Source of the DNA: Streptomyces sp. NBC_00461 | GTDB lineage: Bacteria > Actinomycetota > Actinomycetes > Streptomycetales > Streptomycetaceae | Assembly (NCBI RefSeq): GCF_036013935.1 | Contig: NZ_CP107902.1 | Span: forward strand, 9,767,001-9,831,000 | Direction of reading: 5' to 3' | Length of the DNA stretch: 64,000 bases | Shown: positions 33,976-48,099 of the stretch, piece by piece | How the letters are laid out: each line of letters begins with the position of its first letter | How positions within the stretch are numbered: position 1 is the stretch's first letter | The notes under the pieces: generated by a model | Told to the model about the DNA's origin: nothing | What the model saw: only the letters and a program-made list of their open reading frames with translations | Databases searched by the model: none | Translations under genes and position numbers: made by a program

Positions 33976-35094
33976 CTACTCCTGTGTATGTCGCACGCAC
34001 GTCGTGACAACGTCCCGCAGACTGTCGGTCCGTGCGAGCAGGTCGCGCTGAATCCGCGCGCCCGTGCCGCCGTTCAGCAGCCGGGCACAGGTCGCCTCGG
34101 CGCGCTCCAGGTCACCGCTGTCGGCGAGCGCGTCGCCGACGTGTTCCACCAGCGCACGCACCACGGTCTCGGCGGGCAGCCGGCGCATGGTCGCGGGGTG
34201 CAGCAGCTCCTCGGCGAGACCGGAGCGCGCGGCCTGCCAGGCGGCCATCCGGAGCAGGCTGACGCTGTGGTCCGCCGGCTCGTGGCCCGCCCGCCACTCG
34301 CGCGCGGCCGTCTCGACCAGGCCCCGGGTCAGCAGCGCGACGAGGACGGCCGTGTCGGCGTGCAGGCACACGTCCGCGACCCGGACCTCCACCGTGGGGT
34401 ACGTCTGGGACAGGCGCGCGTCGAAGTAGATCATCCCCTCGTCGAGGATCACCCCGCTCGCGACCATGTCCGCCACGCGGCGGTGATAGCGCTCGGCCGA
34501 CCCGAAGAGCTCGGTCGGCCCGGCCGAGGGCCAACGCTGCCACACGCGGCTGCGATAGCTGTCGTAGTGGCTGTCCTTGCCCTGCCAGAAAGGGGAGTTG
34601 ACACTGAGTGCCGCGATCACCGAAAGCCAGGGCCGGACGCGGTCGAGGACCGCGACGCCCTCCTCGTCGGAGTCGACGGCCACATGGACGTGGCAGCCGC
34701 ACACCAGCTGCTCCTGGGCGGCGAGACCGTACTGCTCCACCATCCACTGGTAGCGGGTGCCCTTCCCCACGGTCGGGCTCACCGGCAGCGGCGAGCTGGC
34801 GAGGGCGGCCACCGTGCACCCGATCTCCCCGGCGTGCCGTGCTGCCTCCTTGCGGCAGCGGACGATCTCCGCGCTCAGGTCCGCCATCTCGGCCTGGGGA
34901 TGCGTGGCGAACTCCAGCATCTGACCGTAGAGCTCCTTCTCGAACACCCCCTCGTCGGTGTCGTCCTGCTCCGCCCGGGCCAGCACCGCGGCGGACAGCG
35001 CCTTCGGTTCACCGGTCTCCGGGTCCACGAGGAGGAGTTCCTCCTCCACTCCGACGGTCCGCACCTTCAGGCCGCCTCTCTGCGACATCGCCAT
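33976..35094 (-). CDS. YbdK-type carboxylate-amine ligase (glutamate-cysteine ligase family 2)
   Basis: 372 residues from ATG 35094 (or 35088). The signature GVEEELLLVDPETGEP opens the GCS2 domain; further conserved parts are ELYGQMLEFATHPQ, QLVCGCHVHVAVDSDEEG and LSVNSPFWQGKDSHYDSYRS, which carry the metal- and ATP-binding residues. Family members join glutamate to cysteine or other amines; weak glutamate-cysteine ligase activity is known for YbdK. Actinobacteria use mycothiol rather than glutathione, so the natural product is unclear. It starts 32 bp after glgB on the same strand and could be the last gene of the GlgE operon. Confidence 0.9.
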   Translation of the reverse strand: MAMSQRGGLKVRTVGVEEELLLVDPETGEPKALSAAVLARAEQDDTDEGVFEKELYGQMLEFATHPQAEMADLSAEIVRCRKEAARHAGEIGCTVAALASSPLPVSPTVGKGTRYQWMVEQYGLAAQEQLVCGCHVHVAVDSDEEGVAVLDRVRPWLSVIAALSVNSPFWQGKDSHYDSYRSRVWQRWPSAGPTELFGSAERYHRRVADMVASGVILDEGMIYFDARLSQTYPTVEVRVADVCLHADTAVLVALLTRGLVETAAREWRAGHEPADHSVSLLRMAAWQAARSGLAEELLHPATMRRLPAETVVRALVEHVGDALADSGDLERAEATCARLLNGGTGARIQRDLLARTDSLRDVVTTCVRHTQE

Positions 35095-35126
35095 GGCTAC
35101 GACGTCACCGAGTACCCCGCCGATCG

Positions 35127-37337
35127 TCACCCCAACGGGGTCAGCCACACGGTGGCGAGCGGCGGCAGCGTGAGGGTGATCCTGCCCTCCACCACCTTGA
35201 GATCGTCCGGGTTGGTGACGTCGCTTCCGCCGTAGCGCGCGGCGTCGGTGTTGAGGGCCTCCCGCCAGGCGGGGACGGAGTCGGGCGCCCAGAGGTGGTA
35301 GTCGTGGCGGACGACGGGGGAGAGGTTGGAGACCGCGAGCAGCGGGGTGCCGTCGGCGGCGAACCTCAGGAACGCGAAGACGTTGTCCTCGGCGGCGTCC
35401 CCCATCACCCACTGGAAACCGGACGGCCGGGTGTCCTGCTGCCACAGAGCCGGTGTGCCCCGGTAGACGGAGTTGAGGTCGCGGACCAGGTCCCTGACGC
35501 CGCGGTGATCCGGCTCCGCACCGTAGCCGGAAGAGACCAGCCACCAGTCCGGGCCGTGCGCCTGTGACCATTCCGACCCCTGGGCGAACTCCTGGCCCAT
35601 GAACAGGAGTTGCTTGCCCGGGTGGGCCCACATGAAGCCCAGGTACGCGCGGTGGTTGGCGCGCTGCTGCCACCAGTCGCCCGGCATCTTCGACACCAAC
35701 GACTGCTTGCCGTGCACCACTTCGTCGTGGGAGATGGGCAGGACGTAGTTCTCGCTGTAGGCGTACACCATCGAGAACGTCATCTCGTTGTGGTGGTACT
35801 TGCGGTGCACCGGCTCGTGCTCCATGTAGCCGAGCGAGTCGTGCATCCAGCCCATGTTCCACTTCAGCCCGAAGCCCAGACCACCGCTCTCGGTGGGGCG
35901 GGTCACCCCGTCCCACGCCGTCGACTCCTCGGCGATGGTCACCACACCGGGTGCCCGCCGGTACACGGTCGCGTTCATCTCCTGCAGGAACGCCACCGCG
36001 TCCAGGTCCTCGCGCCCACCGTGCACGTTGGGCGTCCACTGGCCCGAGTCACGCGAGTAGTCCAAGTACAGCATGGAGGCCACGGCATCCACCCGCAGGC
36101 CGTCGATGTGGAACTCCTCGCACCAGTAAACGGCGTTCGCCACAAGGAAGTTGCGCACCTCGACGCGCCCGAAGTCGAACTCGTAGGTCCCCCAGTCCGG
36201 GTGCTCGGCCCGCCGCGAGTCGCCCGGTTCGTACAACGGATCCCCGTCGAACCGCGCCAACGCCCAGTCGTCCTTGGGGAAGTGGGCGGGAACCCAGTCC
36301 ATGATCACGCCGATGCCCGCCTGATGCAGGGCGTCGATCAGGTGCCGGAGGTCGTCGGGGCTGCCGAGCCGTGCGGTCGGCGCGTAGTAGGAGGTGACCT
36401 GGTAGCCCCAGGAGGGCCCGAAGGGGTGCTCGGCGACCGGCATCAGCTCGACATGGGTGAAACCGAGGTCCTTCACGTACGCCGGCAGCTGCTCGGCGAG
36501 TTGACGATACGTCAGCCCCGGTCGCCAGGACGGCAGATGAATCTCGTACACCGAGAACGGCGCCTCGTGCACCGGGATGTCCCCACGGTGTGCCATCCAC
36601 TCCGCGTCGCCCCACTCGTAGTGCGGGGCCGTCACCACGGACGCCGTCGCGGGCGGTACCTCGGTGCAGCGGGCCATCGGGTCGGCCTTGAGGAAACGGC
36701 CGCCGTAGCGGGAGGTGATCTCGAACTTGTAGCGGGCGCCCTCACCGATGCCGGGCACGAACAGCTCCCACACCCCGGCCGCGCCCAGCGAACGCATCGG
36801 CAGCGCCGTCCCGTCCCAGCAGGTGAACTCCCCGGCGACCCGGACCCCTTGGGCGTTCGGCGCCCACACGGTGAACCGGGTGCCCGCCACCGCGTCGTGG
36901 GTCATCGGCTCGGCGCCGAGCACCTTCCACAGCTGCTCGTGCCGGCCCTCACGGATGAGATGCAGGTCGAGTTCGCCGAGCGCGGGCAGGAAGCGGTACG
37001 GGTCCGCCGTCTCGTGCTCACCGTCCGCGTACCCGACCACCAGCGTGTACTCGGGGATCGTGTCGAGGGGCAGCACGCCGGAGAACAGGCCGTCGCCCTC
37101 GGAGGCCAGCCGGTGCCGCTCCCCGCCGACGACGACACCGACCGTGCGGGCGTACGGGCGCAGGGCGCGGAAGGCGATGCCGCCCGCGACCGGGTGGGCG
37201 CCCAGCAGCGCGTGCGGATCATGGTGCCGGCCGGTGAGCAGGCGTTCGCGGTCGCCGGGGTCCAGCGCAGGAGCGGCAGCGCTCCTGGCGATGAGCGGGC
37301 CGGACGGCTCGGGGAGCGAGGTGTCACGCAGTGCCAC
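35127..37337 (-). CDS. glgB: 1,4-alpha-glucan branching enzyme GlgB
   Basis: 736 residues, GTG start with GAGGAGG upstream. N-terminal carbohydrate-binding/Ig-like modules precede the GH13 barrel: nucleophile Asp in [17 protein letters not shown], acid/base Glu in VVTIAEEST, transition-state Asp in [14 protein letters not shown]. It introduces alpha-1,6 branches in glycogen or the alpha-glucan made by GlgE. It begins 4 bp after the maltokinase stop, so translation is probably coupled. Fourth gene in the glgE-treS-maltokinase-glgB run. Confidence 0.96.
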   Translation of the reverse strand: MALRDTSLPEPSGPLIARSAAAPALDPGDRERLLTGRHHDPHALLGAHPVAGGIAFRALRPYARTVGVVVGGERHRLASEGDGLFSGVLPLDTIPEYTLVVGYADGEHETADPYRFLPALGELDLHLIREGRHEQLWKVLGAEPMTHDAVAGTRFTVWAPNAQGVRVAGEFTCWDGTALPMRSLGAAGVWELFVPGIGEGARYKFEITSRYGGRFLKADPMARCTEVPPATASVVTAPHYEWGDAEWMAHRGDIPVHEAPFSVYEIHLPSWRPGLTYRQLAEQLPAYVKDLGFTHVELMPVAEHPFGPSWGYQVTSYYAPTARLGSPDDLRHLIDALHQAGIGVIMDWVPAHFPKDDWALARFDGDPLYEPGDSRRAEHPDWGTYEFDFGRVEVRNFLVANAVYWCEEFHIDGLRVDAVASMLYLDYSRDSGQWTPNVHGGREDLDAVAFLQEMNATVYRRAPGVVTIAEESTAWDGVTRPTESGGLGFGLKWNMGWMHDSLGYMEHEPVHRKYHHNEMTFSMVYAYSENYVLPISHDEVVHGKQSLVSKMPGDWWQQRANHRAYLGFMWAHPGKQLLFMGQEFAQGSEWSQAHGPDWWLVSSGYGAEPDHRGVRDLVRDLNSVYRGTPALWQQDTRPSGFQWVMGDAAEDNVFAFLRFAADGTPLLAVSNLSPVVRHDYHLWAPDSVPAWREALNTDAARYGGSDVTNPDDLKVVEGRITLTLPPLATVWLTPLG

Positions 37338-37341
37338 GTCT

Positions 37342-38703
37342 TCAGCCTCCTCTTACGGCGAGACGTTCGATCGCCGCCATGGGTACGGGGAGCCAGCCCG
37401 GTCGGTGCCGGGCTTCGTACAGGACCTCGTACACGGCTCGGTCGGTCTCATAGGCACGCAGCAGGCCGTGCTTCTTGCGCGGGTCCCAGCCGGCCCGCTC
37501 GGCGTAGCCCGCGCAGTACGCCTCGCGACAGCGTCGGGCCCACTCCGGGCGCCAGGGCCGGCGCTGCCGGGCGGCGTAGTCGAAGGAGCGCAGCATGCCC
37601 GCGATGTCGCGCACCGGGGACTGGGCGCTGCGGCGCTCGGCGAGAGGGCGGGACGGCTCGCCCTCGAAGTCGATGACGAACCAGTCCCGGCCGGCCCGCA
37701 GCACCTGGCCCAGGTGCAGGTCGCCGTGGATGCGCTGGGCCGGCGGGCCGGGATCGCAGGCGACCAGCGCGCCGAAGGCGGTGCGCAGCCCCGGTACATG
37801 GGGACGCAGCGCGGGCACGCAGTGCGCCGCGGAGTCCAGGCGCTCGGCCATCGCCGCCGCCGTCCGCGCGCTCTCGTCGTGGGCCCCGGTGGGGAAGGCC
37901 GCGGCCAGCGCGAGATGCACGTCCGCGGTGGCCCGGCCCAGCTCGTGGGCCTGCACGGTGAAGTCGTCGCCGGAGGCGAGCGCCTGCAGGGCCAGCGCCC
38001 AGCCGTCGGAGGCGTCGGGCAGGAACGGCTGCAGTACGCCGAGCGTCGCCTCCTGCGGATGTGTCGTACGGAACCAGGCCACGGGCGCCGGTACCCGCCC
38101 GCAGCCCTGCTCGGCGAGCGCCCCGGGCACCTCCAGGTCCGGGTTGACGCCGGGCTGGATGCGCCGGAAGACCTTGAGGATGAACGCGTCGCCGTACACC
38201 AGCGAGGAGTTGGACTGCTCGGCCTCCAGCACCCGCGGCACGAGCCCGGCGGGCACCTGCACGGACGGGTCGCCCTCGAAGCACAGCGGACCCGCCGTGC
38301 CGGGGCGCCGCAGCCGCTCCAGGAGCAACTGCGCCGAACGCGGATCCTGCAGCGCGTCGTACACCATGAGGCCGGCCAGCGGTCCCGTCTCCGCCCTGCC
38401 GATCAGCGCCCGGCCGAGCCTCGGCGACAGGTGTTTGCGCACGCCGAGCAGCAGCTGGTAGCAGTCACCGGCCGGCGCGGCACCGCTGGGCGCGGGAACC
38501 CCGGTGGGACCGGCGTGCACCAGCAGATGCAGACAGCCCGGGAACAGCTCGGTCACGGACAGCAGACCGAGGTCCGTGACCGGCCGGTCCTTGCCCGCGA
38601 ACCAGCGCTGCCGCGGCAGCCACTCGCGCAGCAGCCCGGCGAGCGAGGCCATGGGACCGGTGGCGACGCTGCATCTGGGACGGAGCGATGCGGTCTTCTG
38701 CAT
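37342..38703 (-). CDS. pep2: Maltokinase (Pep2/Mak)
   Basis: 453 residues with an aminoglycoside-phosphotransferase-like kinase fold: catalytic loop [12 protein letters not shown], metal-binding [10 protein letters not shown], and the family-specific N-terminal cap [14 protein letters not shown]. It phosphorylates maltose at C1 with ATP, yielding maltose-1-phosphate, the substrate of GlgE. ATG 38703 is taken; Met18 is an alternative. Flanked by treS (28 bp) and glgB (4 bp), the standard order in the GlgE pathway. Confidence 0.94.
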   Translation of the reverse strand: MQKTASLRPRCSVATGPMASLAGLLREWLPRQRWFAGKDRPVTDLGLLSVTELFPGCLHLLVHAGPTGVPAPSGAAPAGDCYQLLLGVRKHLSPRLGRALIGRAETGPLAGLMVYDALQDPRSAQLLLERLRRPGTAGPLCFEGDPSVQVPAGLVPRVLEAEQSNSSLVYGDAFILKVFRRIQPGVNPDLEVPGALAEQGCGRVPAPVAWFRTTHPQEATLGVLQPFLPDASDGWALALQALASGDDFTVQAHELGRATADVHLALAAAFPTGAHDESARTAAAMAERLDSAAHCVPALRPHVPGLRTAFGALVACDPGPPAQRIHGDLHLGQVLRAGRDWFVIDFEGEPSRPLAERRSAQSPVRDIAGMLRSFDYAARQRRPWRPEWARRCREAYCAGYAERAGWDPRKKHGLLRAYETDRAVYEVLYEARHRPGWLPVPMAAIERLAVRGG

Positions 38704-38731
38704 GGTGACGCGTCCTTTCCTCGCCTCACGC

Positions 38732-40450
<1,719 letters not shown>

Positions 40451-40475
40451 GTCGCTGTGACTCTCCGATCAGTGG

Positions 40476-42443
40476 CTACGCGGACGACTGCTGGACGTGG
40501 AGCACATGTGCCGGGGCCCGCCCGGGATCCAGGCGCACATAGTTGGTTCTGCCCCAGTGATAGGTCTCACCCGTCAGTTCGTCGTGCGCGGACATGAATG
40601 CGTGCCACTCCAGGCCGAGTTGCGGCATGTCCAACGAGACCGTGGCCTCCTGGGTGTGGTGCGGGTCGAGGTTGGCGACGACGAGAACCGTGTCCCCGCC
40701 CGTGGTCTTGCTGTACGCGATGACCATGTCGTTGTCGGTGGGGTGGAAGCGGAGGTTCCGCAGCCGCTGGAGAGCCGGATGCCGCCGTCGGACGGTGTTG
40801 AGTTTGGTGATGAGGGGGGTGATGGTGCGGCCCTCGCGTTCGGCGGTCTCCCAGTCGCGGGGTTTGAGCTGGTACTTCTCCGAGTCGAGGTATTCCTCGC
40901 TGCCCTCGCGCAGGGGGGTGTTCTCGCACAGTTCGTAGCCGGAGTAGATGCCCCAGGTGGGGGAGAGGGTGGCGGCCAGCACGGCGCGCAGTTCGAAGGC
41001 GGGCCGGCCGCCGTGCTGGAGGAACTCGTGCAGGATGTCGGGGGTGTTGACGAAGAAGTTGGGCCGCATGTAGGCGGCCGTCTCGCCGGACAGCTCGGTG
41101 AGGTAGTCGGTCAGTTCCTGCTTGCCGGTGCGCCAGGTGTAGTAGGTGTAGGACTGCTGGAAGCCGGTCTGGGCCAGGGTGCGCATCATGGCGGGGCGGG
41201 TGAACGCCTCGGCGAGGAAGATCACGTCCGGGTCGGTGGCGTTGATCTGGGCGATCACCCGCTGCCAGAAGACGACCGGTTTGGTGTGCGGGTTGTCGAC
41301 CCGGAAGATCCGCACGCCGAGGTCCATCCACAGCCGCAGGACCCGCAGGGTTTCGGTGATCAGCCCGTCCAGGTCGGCGTCGAAGGCGATCGGGTAGATG
41401 TCCTGGTACTTCTTGGGCGGGTTCTCGGCGTAGGCGATGGTGCCGTCGGGGCGGTGGTGGAACCACTCGGGGTGTTTGGCCACCCAGGGGTGGTCGGGGG
41501 AGCACTGCAGGGCGAAGTCGAGGGCGATCTCCAGGCCGTGGTCGGCGGCCTGGCGCACGAACCAGGCGAAGTCGTCGAGGGTGCCCAGCTGGGGGTGGAC
41601 GGCGTCGTGGCCGCCCTCGGGGGAGCCGATGGCCCAGGGCACGCCGACGTCGTCGGGGCCGGCGGAGAGGGTGTTGTTGCGGCCCTTGCGGAAGGTGGTG
41701 CCGATGGGGTGGATCGGGGGCAGGTAGAGCACGTCGAAGCCCATGGCGGCGATGGCGGGCAGCCGGCGGGCGGCGGTGCGGAAGGTGCCGTGCGGGACGG
41801 CGGGGGTGCCCTCGGAGCGGGGGAAGAACTCGTACCAGGCGCCGTACAGGGCGCGCTCGCGTTCCACCAGCAGCGGCAGGGTCTGCGAGGCGGTGACGAA
41901 CTCGCGCAGCGGATGCCGGGCCAGCACCGCGTCCACCTCCGGCGTCAACGCCGCCGCCAGCCGGGTGGCGACCGGCAACGAGTCGTCGCGCAGGGTCGCC
42001 GCCGCCGCCAGCACCGCCGCACGCCACGGGCCCTCGGGAACCCCGGCGGCCAGCCGCTCATGCAGGTCGCCGCCCTCCTCCAGAACCAGGCCGGTGTCGA
42101 TGCCCGCCGGGACCTTGATGCGGGCGGTCCGACGCCAGGTGGCCACCGGGTCGCTCCAGGCCTCCACCCGATACGTCCACTCGCCCACGGAGGTGGGCGT
42201 GACCTCGGCGCCCCAGCGGTCGGAGCCGGGGGAGAGTTCCCGCATCGGCGTCCACGGGCCGTGCTGGCCCTCCGGATCGGTCAGTACGACGTTGGCGGCG
42301 ACCGCGTCGTGCCCCTCCCGGAACACGGTCGCGCTGACCTCGAACGTCTCTCCCGCTACCGCCTTGGCCGGGTGCCTTCCGCAGTCCACCGCCGGGCGGA
42401 CGTCCCGCACCGGGATGCGGCCGATGGCCGGAGTCGAACTCAT
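40476..42443 (-). CDS. glgE: Alpha-1,4-glucan:maltose-1-phosphate maltosyltransferase GlgE
   Basis: 655 residues from ATG 42443, fixed by GGAGGTGAG upstream. An N-terminal beta domain is followed by the GH13_3 barrel with LYLPPIHPIGTTFRKGRNN, nucleophile Asp in RIFRVDNPHTKP and acid/base Glu in VIFLAEAFTRP. GlgE transfers maltosyl units from maltose-1-phosphate to growing alpha-1,4-glucan. Length matches known GlgE. Streptomyces often has two glgE copies; whether this is the first or second cannot be told from the window. Confidence 0.96.
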   Translation of the reverse strand: MSSTPAIGRIPVRDVRPAVDCGRHPAKAVAGETFEVSATVFREGHDAVAANVVLTDPEGQHGPWTPMRELSPGSDRWGAEVTPTSVGEWTYRVEAWSDPVATWRRTARIKVPAGIDTGLVLEEGGDLHERLAAGVPEGPWRAAVLAAAATLRDDSLPVATRLAAALTPEVDAVLARHPLREFVTASQTLPLLVERERALYGAWYEFFPRSEGTPAVPHGTFRTAARRLPAIAAMGFDVLYLPPIHPIGTTFRKGRNNTLSAGPDDVGVPWAIGSPEGGHDAVHPQLGTLDDFAWFVRQAADHGLEIALDFALQCSPDHPWVAKHPEWFHHRPDGTIAYAENPPKKYQDIYPIAFDADLDGLITETLRVLRLWMDLGVRIFRVDNPHTKPVVFWQRVIAQINATDPDVIFLAEAFTRPAMMRTLAQTGFQQSYTYYTWRTGKQELTDYLTELSGETAAYMRPNFFVNTPDILHEFLQHGGRPAFELRAVLAATLSPTWGIYSGYELCENTPLREGSEEYLDSEKYQLKPRDWETAEREGRTITPLITKLNTVRRRHPALQRLRNLRFHPTDNDMVIAYSKTTGGDTVLVVANLDPHHTQEATVSLDMPQLGLEWHAFMSAHDELTGETYHWGRTNYVRLDPGRAPAHVLHVQQSSA

Positions 42444-42516
42444 GGGTCTCACCTCCGTCGTGCTGGAGACCGGGCCGTCTGCCCGGTCGGGGAATACGAG
42501 CTGTGCCGCGGAGGGG

Positions 42517-42855
42517 TTACCTCTCCGCGGCGAAGTGCTGGTGCGCCTTCGGCGGACCGTGCATGTCGGCGGCACCGGTTCGGGGCAGCTCTTCGGACTC
42601 CCGGAGGTAGCCGGCCGTTCGGGGCAGCTCTTCGGTCTCCCCGAGGTAGGCGCCGAGGGTGGACCGGAGATAGCGCTCGGCGGCGTCCGCGGCCTCGCGG
42701 GCACAGCGTTTGCCCATCAGTACGCACAACGTGTAGCCCGAGTCCTCGAAAGTGGCTCGCACCGCGCGATCGGCGGGGGACGCGAGCATGACGCGTTCCC
42801 AGGCCCGATACCGCCGCAGTTGCCGGGCCACCTCGGCTTTGGCCGGTAGCAGCAT
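42517..42855 (-). CDS. DUF5133 domain protein with C-terminal tandem repeat (112 aa)
   Basis: 112 residues from ATG 42855 (MLLPAKAEVARQLRRYRAW). The core YTLCVLMGKRCAREAADAAERYL aligns by eye with the DUF5133 protein at 23889 (AYTLCVSTGTRDVRRALDAA). A 39-nt tandem duplication in the 3' half gives repeated ELPRT segments (EELPRTAGYLRESEELPRTG). Function unknown. It lies 73 bp upstream of glgE on the same strand and may be the first gene of the GlgE operon. In-frame codons before Met (up to 42888) look basic and less conserved. Confidence 0.82.
   Translation of the reverse strand: MLLPAKAEVARQLRRYRAWERVMLASPADRAVRATFEDSGYTLCVLMGKRCAREAADAAERYLRSTLGAYLGETEELPRTAGYLRESEELPRTGAADMHGPPKAHQHFAAER
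42578..42649. repeat. 39-nt tandem duplication inside the DUF5133 gene
   Basis: Copies 42578-42610 and 42617-42649 match at 31 of 33 positions, offset 39 nt (13 codons), so the frame is kept. Two substitutions show the duplication is not brand new. Confidence 0.85.
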
Positions 42856-43167
42856 GACGCCCTTCACTTTCCGGGGGCTCGATCGCACGTCTCCCGACCG
42901 TCGGGCGGCGGCCGTGCGTGGGCACGCACGGATCCGTTACGGGCATCGAGGTCTTCACACATGGTGCACGTACAGTGACCCAACGTCTTGTTGGATCCTC
43001 AACTATCCGGGGTGTCGGTCACCCCGAGTGCGCTCGTGTTGCACGAATGGCGTAGTGCTCCCACTCTTGAGGTGACTCAGGAGCGATCAACGCTCACGCT
43101 TTGCGTACGGGGCTCGTCCCGCAGGGGCGAGGAGAGCGGGAGCTTCGCCGGTGAGGAGCCAACGACG
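42856..43167. other. Divergent control region between DUF5133-glgE and pseudo-GHKL-glgX genes
   Basis: 312 bp without a convincing gene. It is locally AT-richer near 42970-43080 and contains a perfect 7-bp inverted repeat CGGGGTG / CACCCCG (43008-43014 and 43020-43026, 5-nt spacer) and a short CAACG-TCTT-GTTG dyad at ~42981-42993. Promoters for both directions should lie here, but no element is clear enough to call. Confidence 0.55.
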
Positions 43168-43676
43168 ATGAAGACCGCAGTGCCCTGCTACTACCACCTA
43201 GATGTGGAAGTCAGTCCGGAACGGGTCGGGCAGGTTCGGCGCATCCTGGCCGCACACCTCCGGCTCTGGGATCTCGAGACACTGGTCGAGCCCGTCTGCA
43301 GCGGCGCCGAGCTGCTGCTGAAGGCCATCGACGAGCACGCGACGGACAAGAACACGTCGATCGAGATGTGGTGGAACGGACAGCACCTGATCACCGCCGT
43401 GGCGGAGAACGACAGCGAGCTGCGTCCGGACCTGGATCTGCGCGCCTGCCTGCAGCGGATCGCCGCCATGAGCGACGGCTGGGGCTGTTGTGCCACCGAC
43501 AACGGCAGCAAGGTCATCTGGTTCTCGCAGCGGGCCCGCGCCGGCGAGCGGATGCCCCTGGTGCCCCTGGCCCCCGCGCCGAACCTGCGCGAGGTCCTCA
43601 AGGTGCCCCGCGAGGTGCGGGCCACGGTGCTGGCCGGTCAGGTGCGCGCGTCGGACGGCCTCCTGGAGGACGCCCG

Positions 43677-43680
<4 letters not shown>
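43168..43680 (+). CDS. Degenerate GHKL/HATPase-like protein upstream of glgX
   Basis: 170 residues from ATG 43168, with GAGGAG 9 nt upstream. The arrangement follows RsbW-like HATPases: SGAELLLKAIDEH in the N-box position, AVAENDSEL in G1, a C-terminal SKVIWFSQ strand. But the N-box Asn that binds Mg-ATP is replaced by Lys (LLLKAI versus VTNAI) and the glycine-rich G2 loop is missing (DLRACLQRIAAM). It is probably kinase-dead and may act as a binding protein. Its stop overlaps the glgX start by GTGA, so a role in glycogen metabolism or its control is likely. Confidence 0.72.
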
Positions 43681-45830
<2,150 letters not shown>

Positions 45831-45833
45831 GCG

Positions 45834-46637
45834 TCAGCGTTCGCGGCGCGACGTCACGGTGAACTGTGCGCCGTCGGCGTCGCGCAGCACCGCCTCGTCG
45901 TTGCCCTTCGACAGGACGCTGCCGCCGTGCAGCTCGGCGGCCCGTACACAGGCCGCCACGTCCTCGACCGCGAAATGGACCTGCCAGTGCGGCCGAATGG
46001 TGGGATCGGGGGCCGCACCCAGGGCGCCGGACTCGATGCGCGCCACGATGTCGCCCTGGCTGCGCAGCACGACCTCGCCGCCCTCGTAGTGGACCTCGAC
46101 GCGGCCGGGCCGCTCGGACGCCCAGTCGAGGACCTCGCCGTAGAAGATCGCGGCGTCGAAGGCGTCGCGCGTGTGCAGCCTGATGAAGGTCGGGGCCGAG
46201 TGCCGCCACTTCTCCCAGTCGCCGACGAGCGCTCCCTCCCAGATCCCGAACGTCGCCCCGTCACGGTCGGCCAGCAGCGCCGCCCGCCCGGGCGGGAACG
46301 AGATCGGCCCGACGGCGGCCGTACCGCCCCGCTCCTGCGCGCGCGCCACGGCCTCGTCCGCACTGGGCACGGCGAAGTACACCGTCCAGGCCACCGCCAT
46401 CTGCCACATGTCGGCGACGGCGGCGAGCCCGGCCACGGGCGTCCCGTTCACCAGTGCCATACGGAAGCGGTCACCCAGCTTGGCGGGGCGCCACTCCCAG
46501 CCCAGTACGGCCCGGTAGAAGTCCTCGGTGGCGTCGCGGTCACGGCTGGTCAGACTCACCCAGCAGGGTGCCCCGGACACGGAGTCCGAGGACACGACCT
46601 TCGTCGTACCACGCGGGCCTGAGGTGTCGTTGTTCAT
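45834..46637 (-). CDS. VOC-family protein with two glyoxalase-like domains
   Basis: 267 residues from ATG 46637. Two tandem vicinal-oxygen-chelate modules: WVSLTSRDRDATEDFYRAVLGWEW and later FIRLHTRDAFDAAIFYGEVLDWA. Such duplicated proteins resemble CFP32/glyoxalase-bleomycin resistance proteins; metal ligands are not obvious and the function is unknown. An in-frame ATG at 46694 would add 19 residues. Convergent with glgX. Confidence 0.88.
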   Translation of the reverse strand: MNNDTSGPRGTTKVVSSDSVSGAPCWVSLTSRDRDATEDFYRAVLGWEWRPAKLGDRFRMALVNGTPVAGLAAVADMWQMAVAWTVYFAVPSADEAVARAQERGGTAAVGPISFPPGRAALLADRDGATFGIWEGALVGDWEKWRHSAPTFIRLHTRDAFDAAIFYGEVLDWASERPGRVEVHYEGGEVVLRSQGDIVARIESGALGAAPDPTIRPHWQVHFAVEDVAACVRAAELHGGSVLSKGNDEAVLRDADGAQFTVTSRRER

Positions 46638-46803
46638 GGCAGTCGTGTCCTGGTCTCGTCCACCGGCGGCCACCGGTTTCGTACCAGTGTCCAACCGGAA
46701 CCGCTCCGGCCGCCTGTCGAGTACCCCCGGAGTGGGGCCGAAACGGCTGCCCGGCCGTCCGTCACCCGGTGGCAGGGGGCCGGGCGGGTGCCACTATGGA
46801 CGA

Positions 46804-47136
46804 GTGGCACAGGCACCGGAACCCGCCGACGAGACAGCCCGCATCTTCGAACTGCAGGAAGAGGTCGATCAGCTGAAGGAAGCGGTCGCCTCGCACGCCG
46901 TCGTGGACCAGGCCATCGGGATGATGGTCGCCCTGGGCCGGGTGACGCCGGACGAGGGGTGGGCCGTGCTGAAGGAGGTGTCCCAGCACACGAACATCAA
47001 GCTCCGGAATGTCGCGGAACTCATTCTCATCTGGGGCCGCAACGGCGAGATGCCCCCGGAGATCGGCGCCGAACTGGAAGACGCCCTGGACCGCTACGGC
47101 CCCACGCAGATCCCCGGGGCCCCACCCGAGCGGTGA
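46804..47136 (+). CDS. Stand-alone ANTAR-domain protein
   Basis: 110 residues from GTG 46804. A short coiled coil (ARIFELQEEVDQLKEAVASH) leads into the ANTAR three-helix bundle: VVDQAIGMMVALGRVTPDEGWAVLKEVSQHTNIKLRNVAE. ANTAR domains bind tandem RNA hairpins to prevent termination. There is no sensor domain, so signal input must come from a partner. It lies beside and convergent with the SigB-type sigma gene (34 bp between stops), which mirrors the sigma/ANTAR-GAF pairing at 23002-25006. Confidence 0.88.
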   Translation: MAQAPEPADETARIFELQEEVDQLKEAVASHAVVDQAIGMMVALGRVTPDEGWAVLKEVSQHTNIKLRNVAELILIWGRNGEMPPEIGAELEDALDRYGPTQIPGAPPER

Positions 47137-47170
47137 GGCGACGGGCCGCGCGGGGTCGGACGCCCGCGGC

Positions 47171-47965
47171 TCAGCCGGCCCCCGCGAGGAGTTCCTCGCG
47201 CAGCTGCGCGAAACAGCTGCTGAGCAGGCGGGACACATGCATCTGCGAGATGCCGAGCTGCTCTGCGATGCGGTTTTGCGTCATGCCCCGGAAGAACCTG
47301 AGATAGAGGATGGTGCGCTCACGCTCCGGCAGAGCCAGGAGACAGGGCCCGACGGCCACGCGGTCGACGACGACGTCATAGGCCGGATCGGTGCTGCCGA
47401 GCGCGTCCGACAGTGCGAATCCGTCGGTGCCGGGCATCTCGGCGTCCAGCGACAGCGCGGTGAAGCACTCCAGGGCCTCCATCCCCGCACGCACCTCGGC
47501 CTCGCTCAGCTGCGCGTGCCGGGCGATCTCGCTGACGGTGGGTCCACGCCCGGGGATCGTCTGGGACAGCTCCTTCACGGACTGCCGGACCCTGTTGCGC
47601 AGGTCCTGGACCCGGCGCGGCACGTGCAGCGTCCACATGTGGTCGCGGAAGTGCCGCTTGATCTCGCCGGTGATGGTCGGCACCGCGTACGCCTCGAAGG
47701 CGTGGCCGCGGTCGGGGTCGTAGTGGTCGACGGCCTTGACCAGTCCGAGTGCCGCGACCTGATAGAGGTCCTCCAGGGCCTCCCCGCGTCCCCTGAAGCG
47801 GACGGCGATCCGCTCGGACATGGGCAGCCAGGCCCGGACCAGGTCGTCCCGCAGCCGCCGGCGCTGCGGACCGTCCGGCAGCCGGGCGAGTCGTTCGAAG
47901 GCTTCGGCGGTGTCGGGGGCGTCGTCGTGCGGGTGTGGTTTCGCTCTGCCGCCGGTGACACGCAT
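47171..47965 (-). CDS. SigB/SigF/SigG-type alternative sigma factor (second)
   Basis: 264 residues from ATG 47965, fixed by GGAGGT with a 7-nt spacer. Region 2: EALEDLYQVAALGLVKAVDHYD and EAYAVPTITGEIKRHFRD; region 3: PTVSEIARHAQLSEAEV; region 4: LPERERTILYLRFFRGMTQ and EQLGISQMHVSRLL. It is clearly related to but distinct from the sigma factor at 23002. Its position next to glgX and the VOC gene recalls sigG of S. coelicolor, though this was not checked. A SigB-like promoter lies ~135 bp upstream. Confidence 0.93.
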   Translation of the reverse strand: MRVTGGRAKPHPHDDAPDTAEAFERLARLPDGPQRRRLRDDLVRAWLPMSERIAVRFRGRGEALEDLYQVAALGLVKAVDHYDPDRGHAFEAYAVPTITGEIKRHFRDHMWTLHVPRRVQDLRNRVRQSVKELSQTIPGRGPTVSEIARHAQLSEAEVRAGMEALECFTALSLDAEMPGTDGFALSDALGSTDPAYDVVVDRVAVGPCLLALPERERTILYLRFFRGMTQNRIAEQLGISQMHVSRLLSSCFAQLREELLAGAG

Positions 47966-48099
47966 CGTGCGCACCTCCCTGGGACGGTGCCGAGAGGACG
48001 GACAGACACCATGGGAGATACGGACCCGGAACGGCGAAGGACGTCCGGAGCCTGATCGGCTCCCACGGACGTGCCTCCAGTCCGAAGCACGTAGTGCAG

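Noticed and set aside
35095..36039. Upstream extension of the YbdK-like frame
   Set aside because: It overlaps the well-supported glgB gene in another frame; the YbdK start is at 35094.
40497..42791. 764-aa plus-strand open frame
   Set aside because: Antisense shadow of glgE; very Gly/Val-rich with no family.
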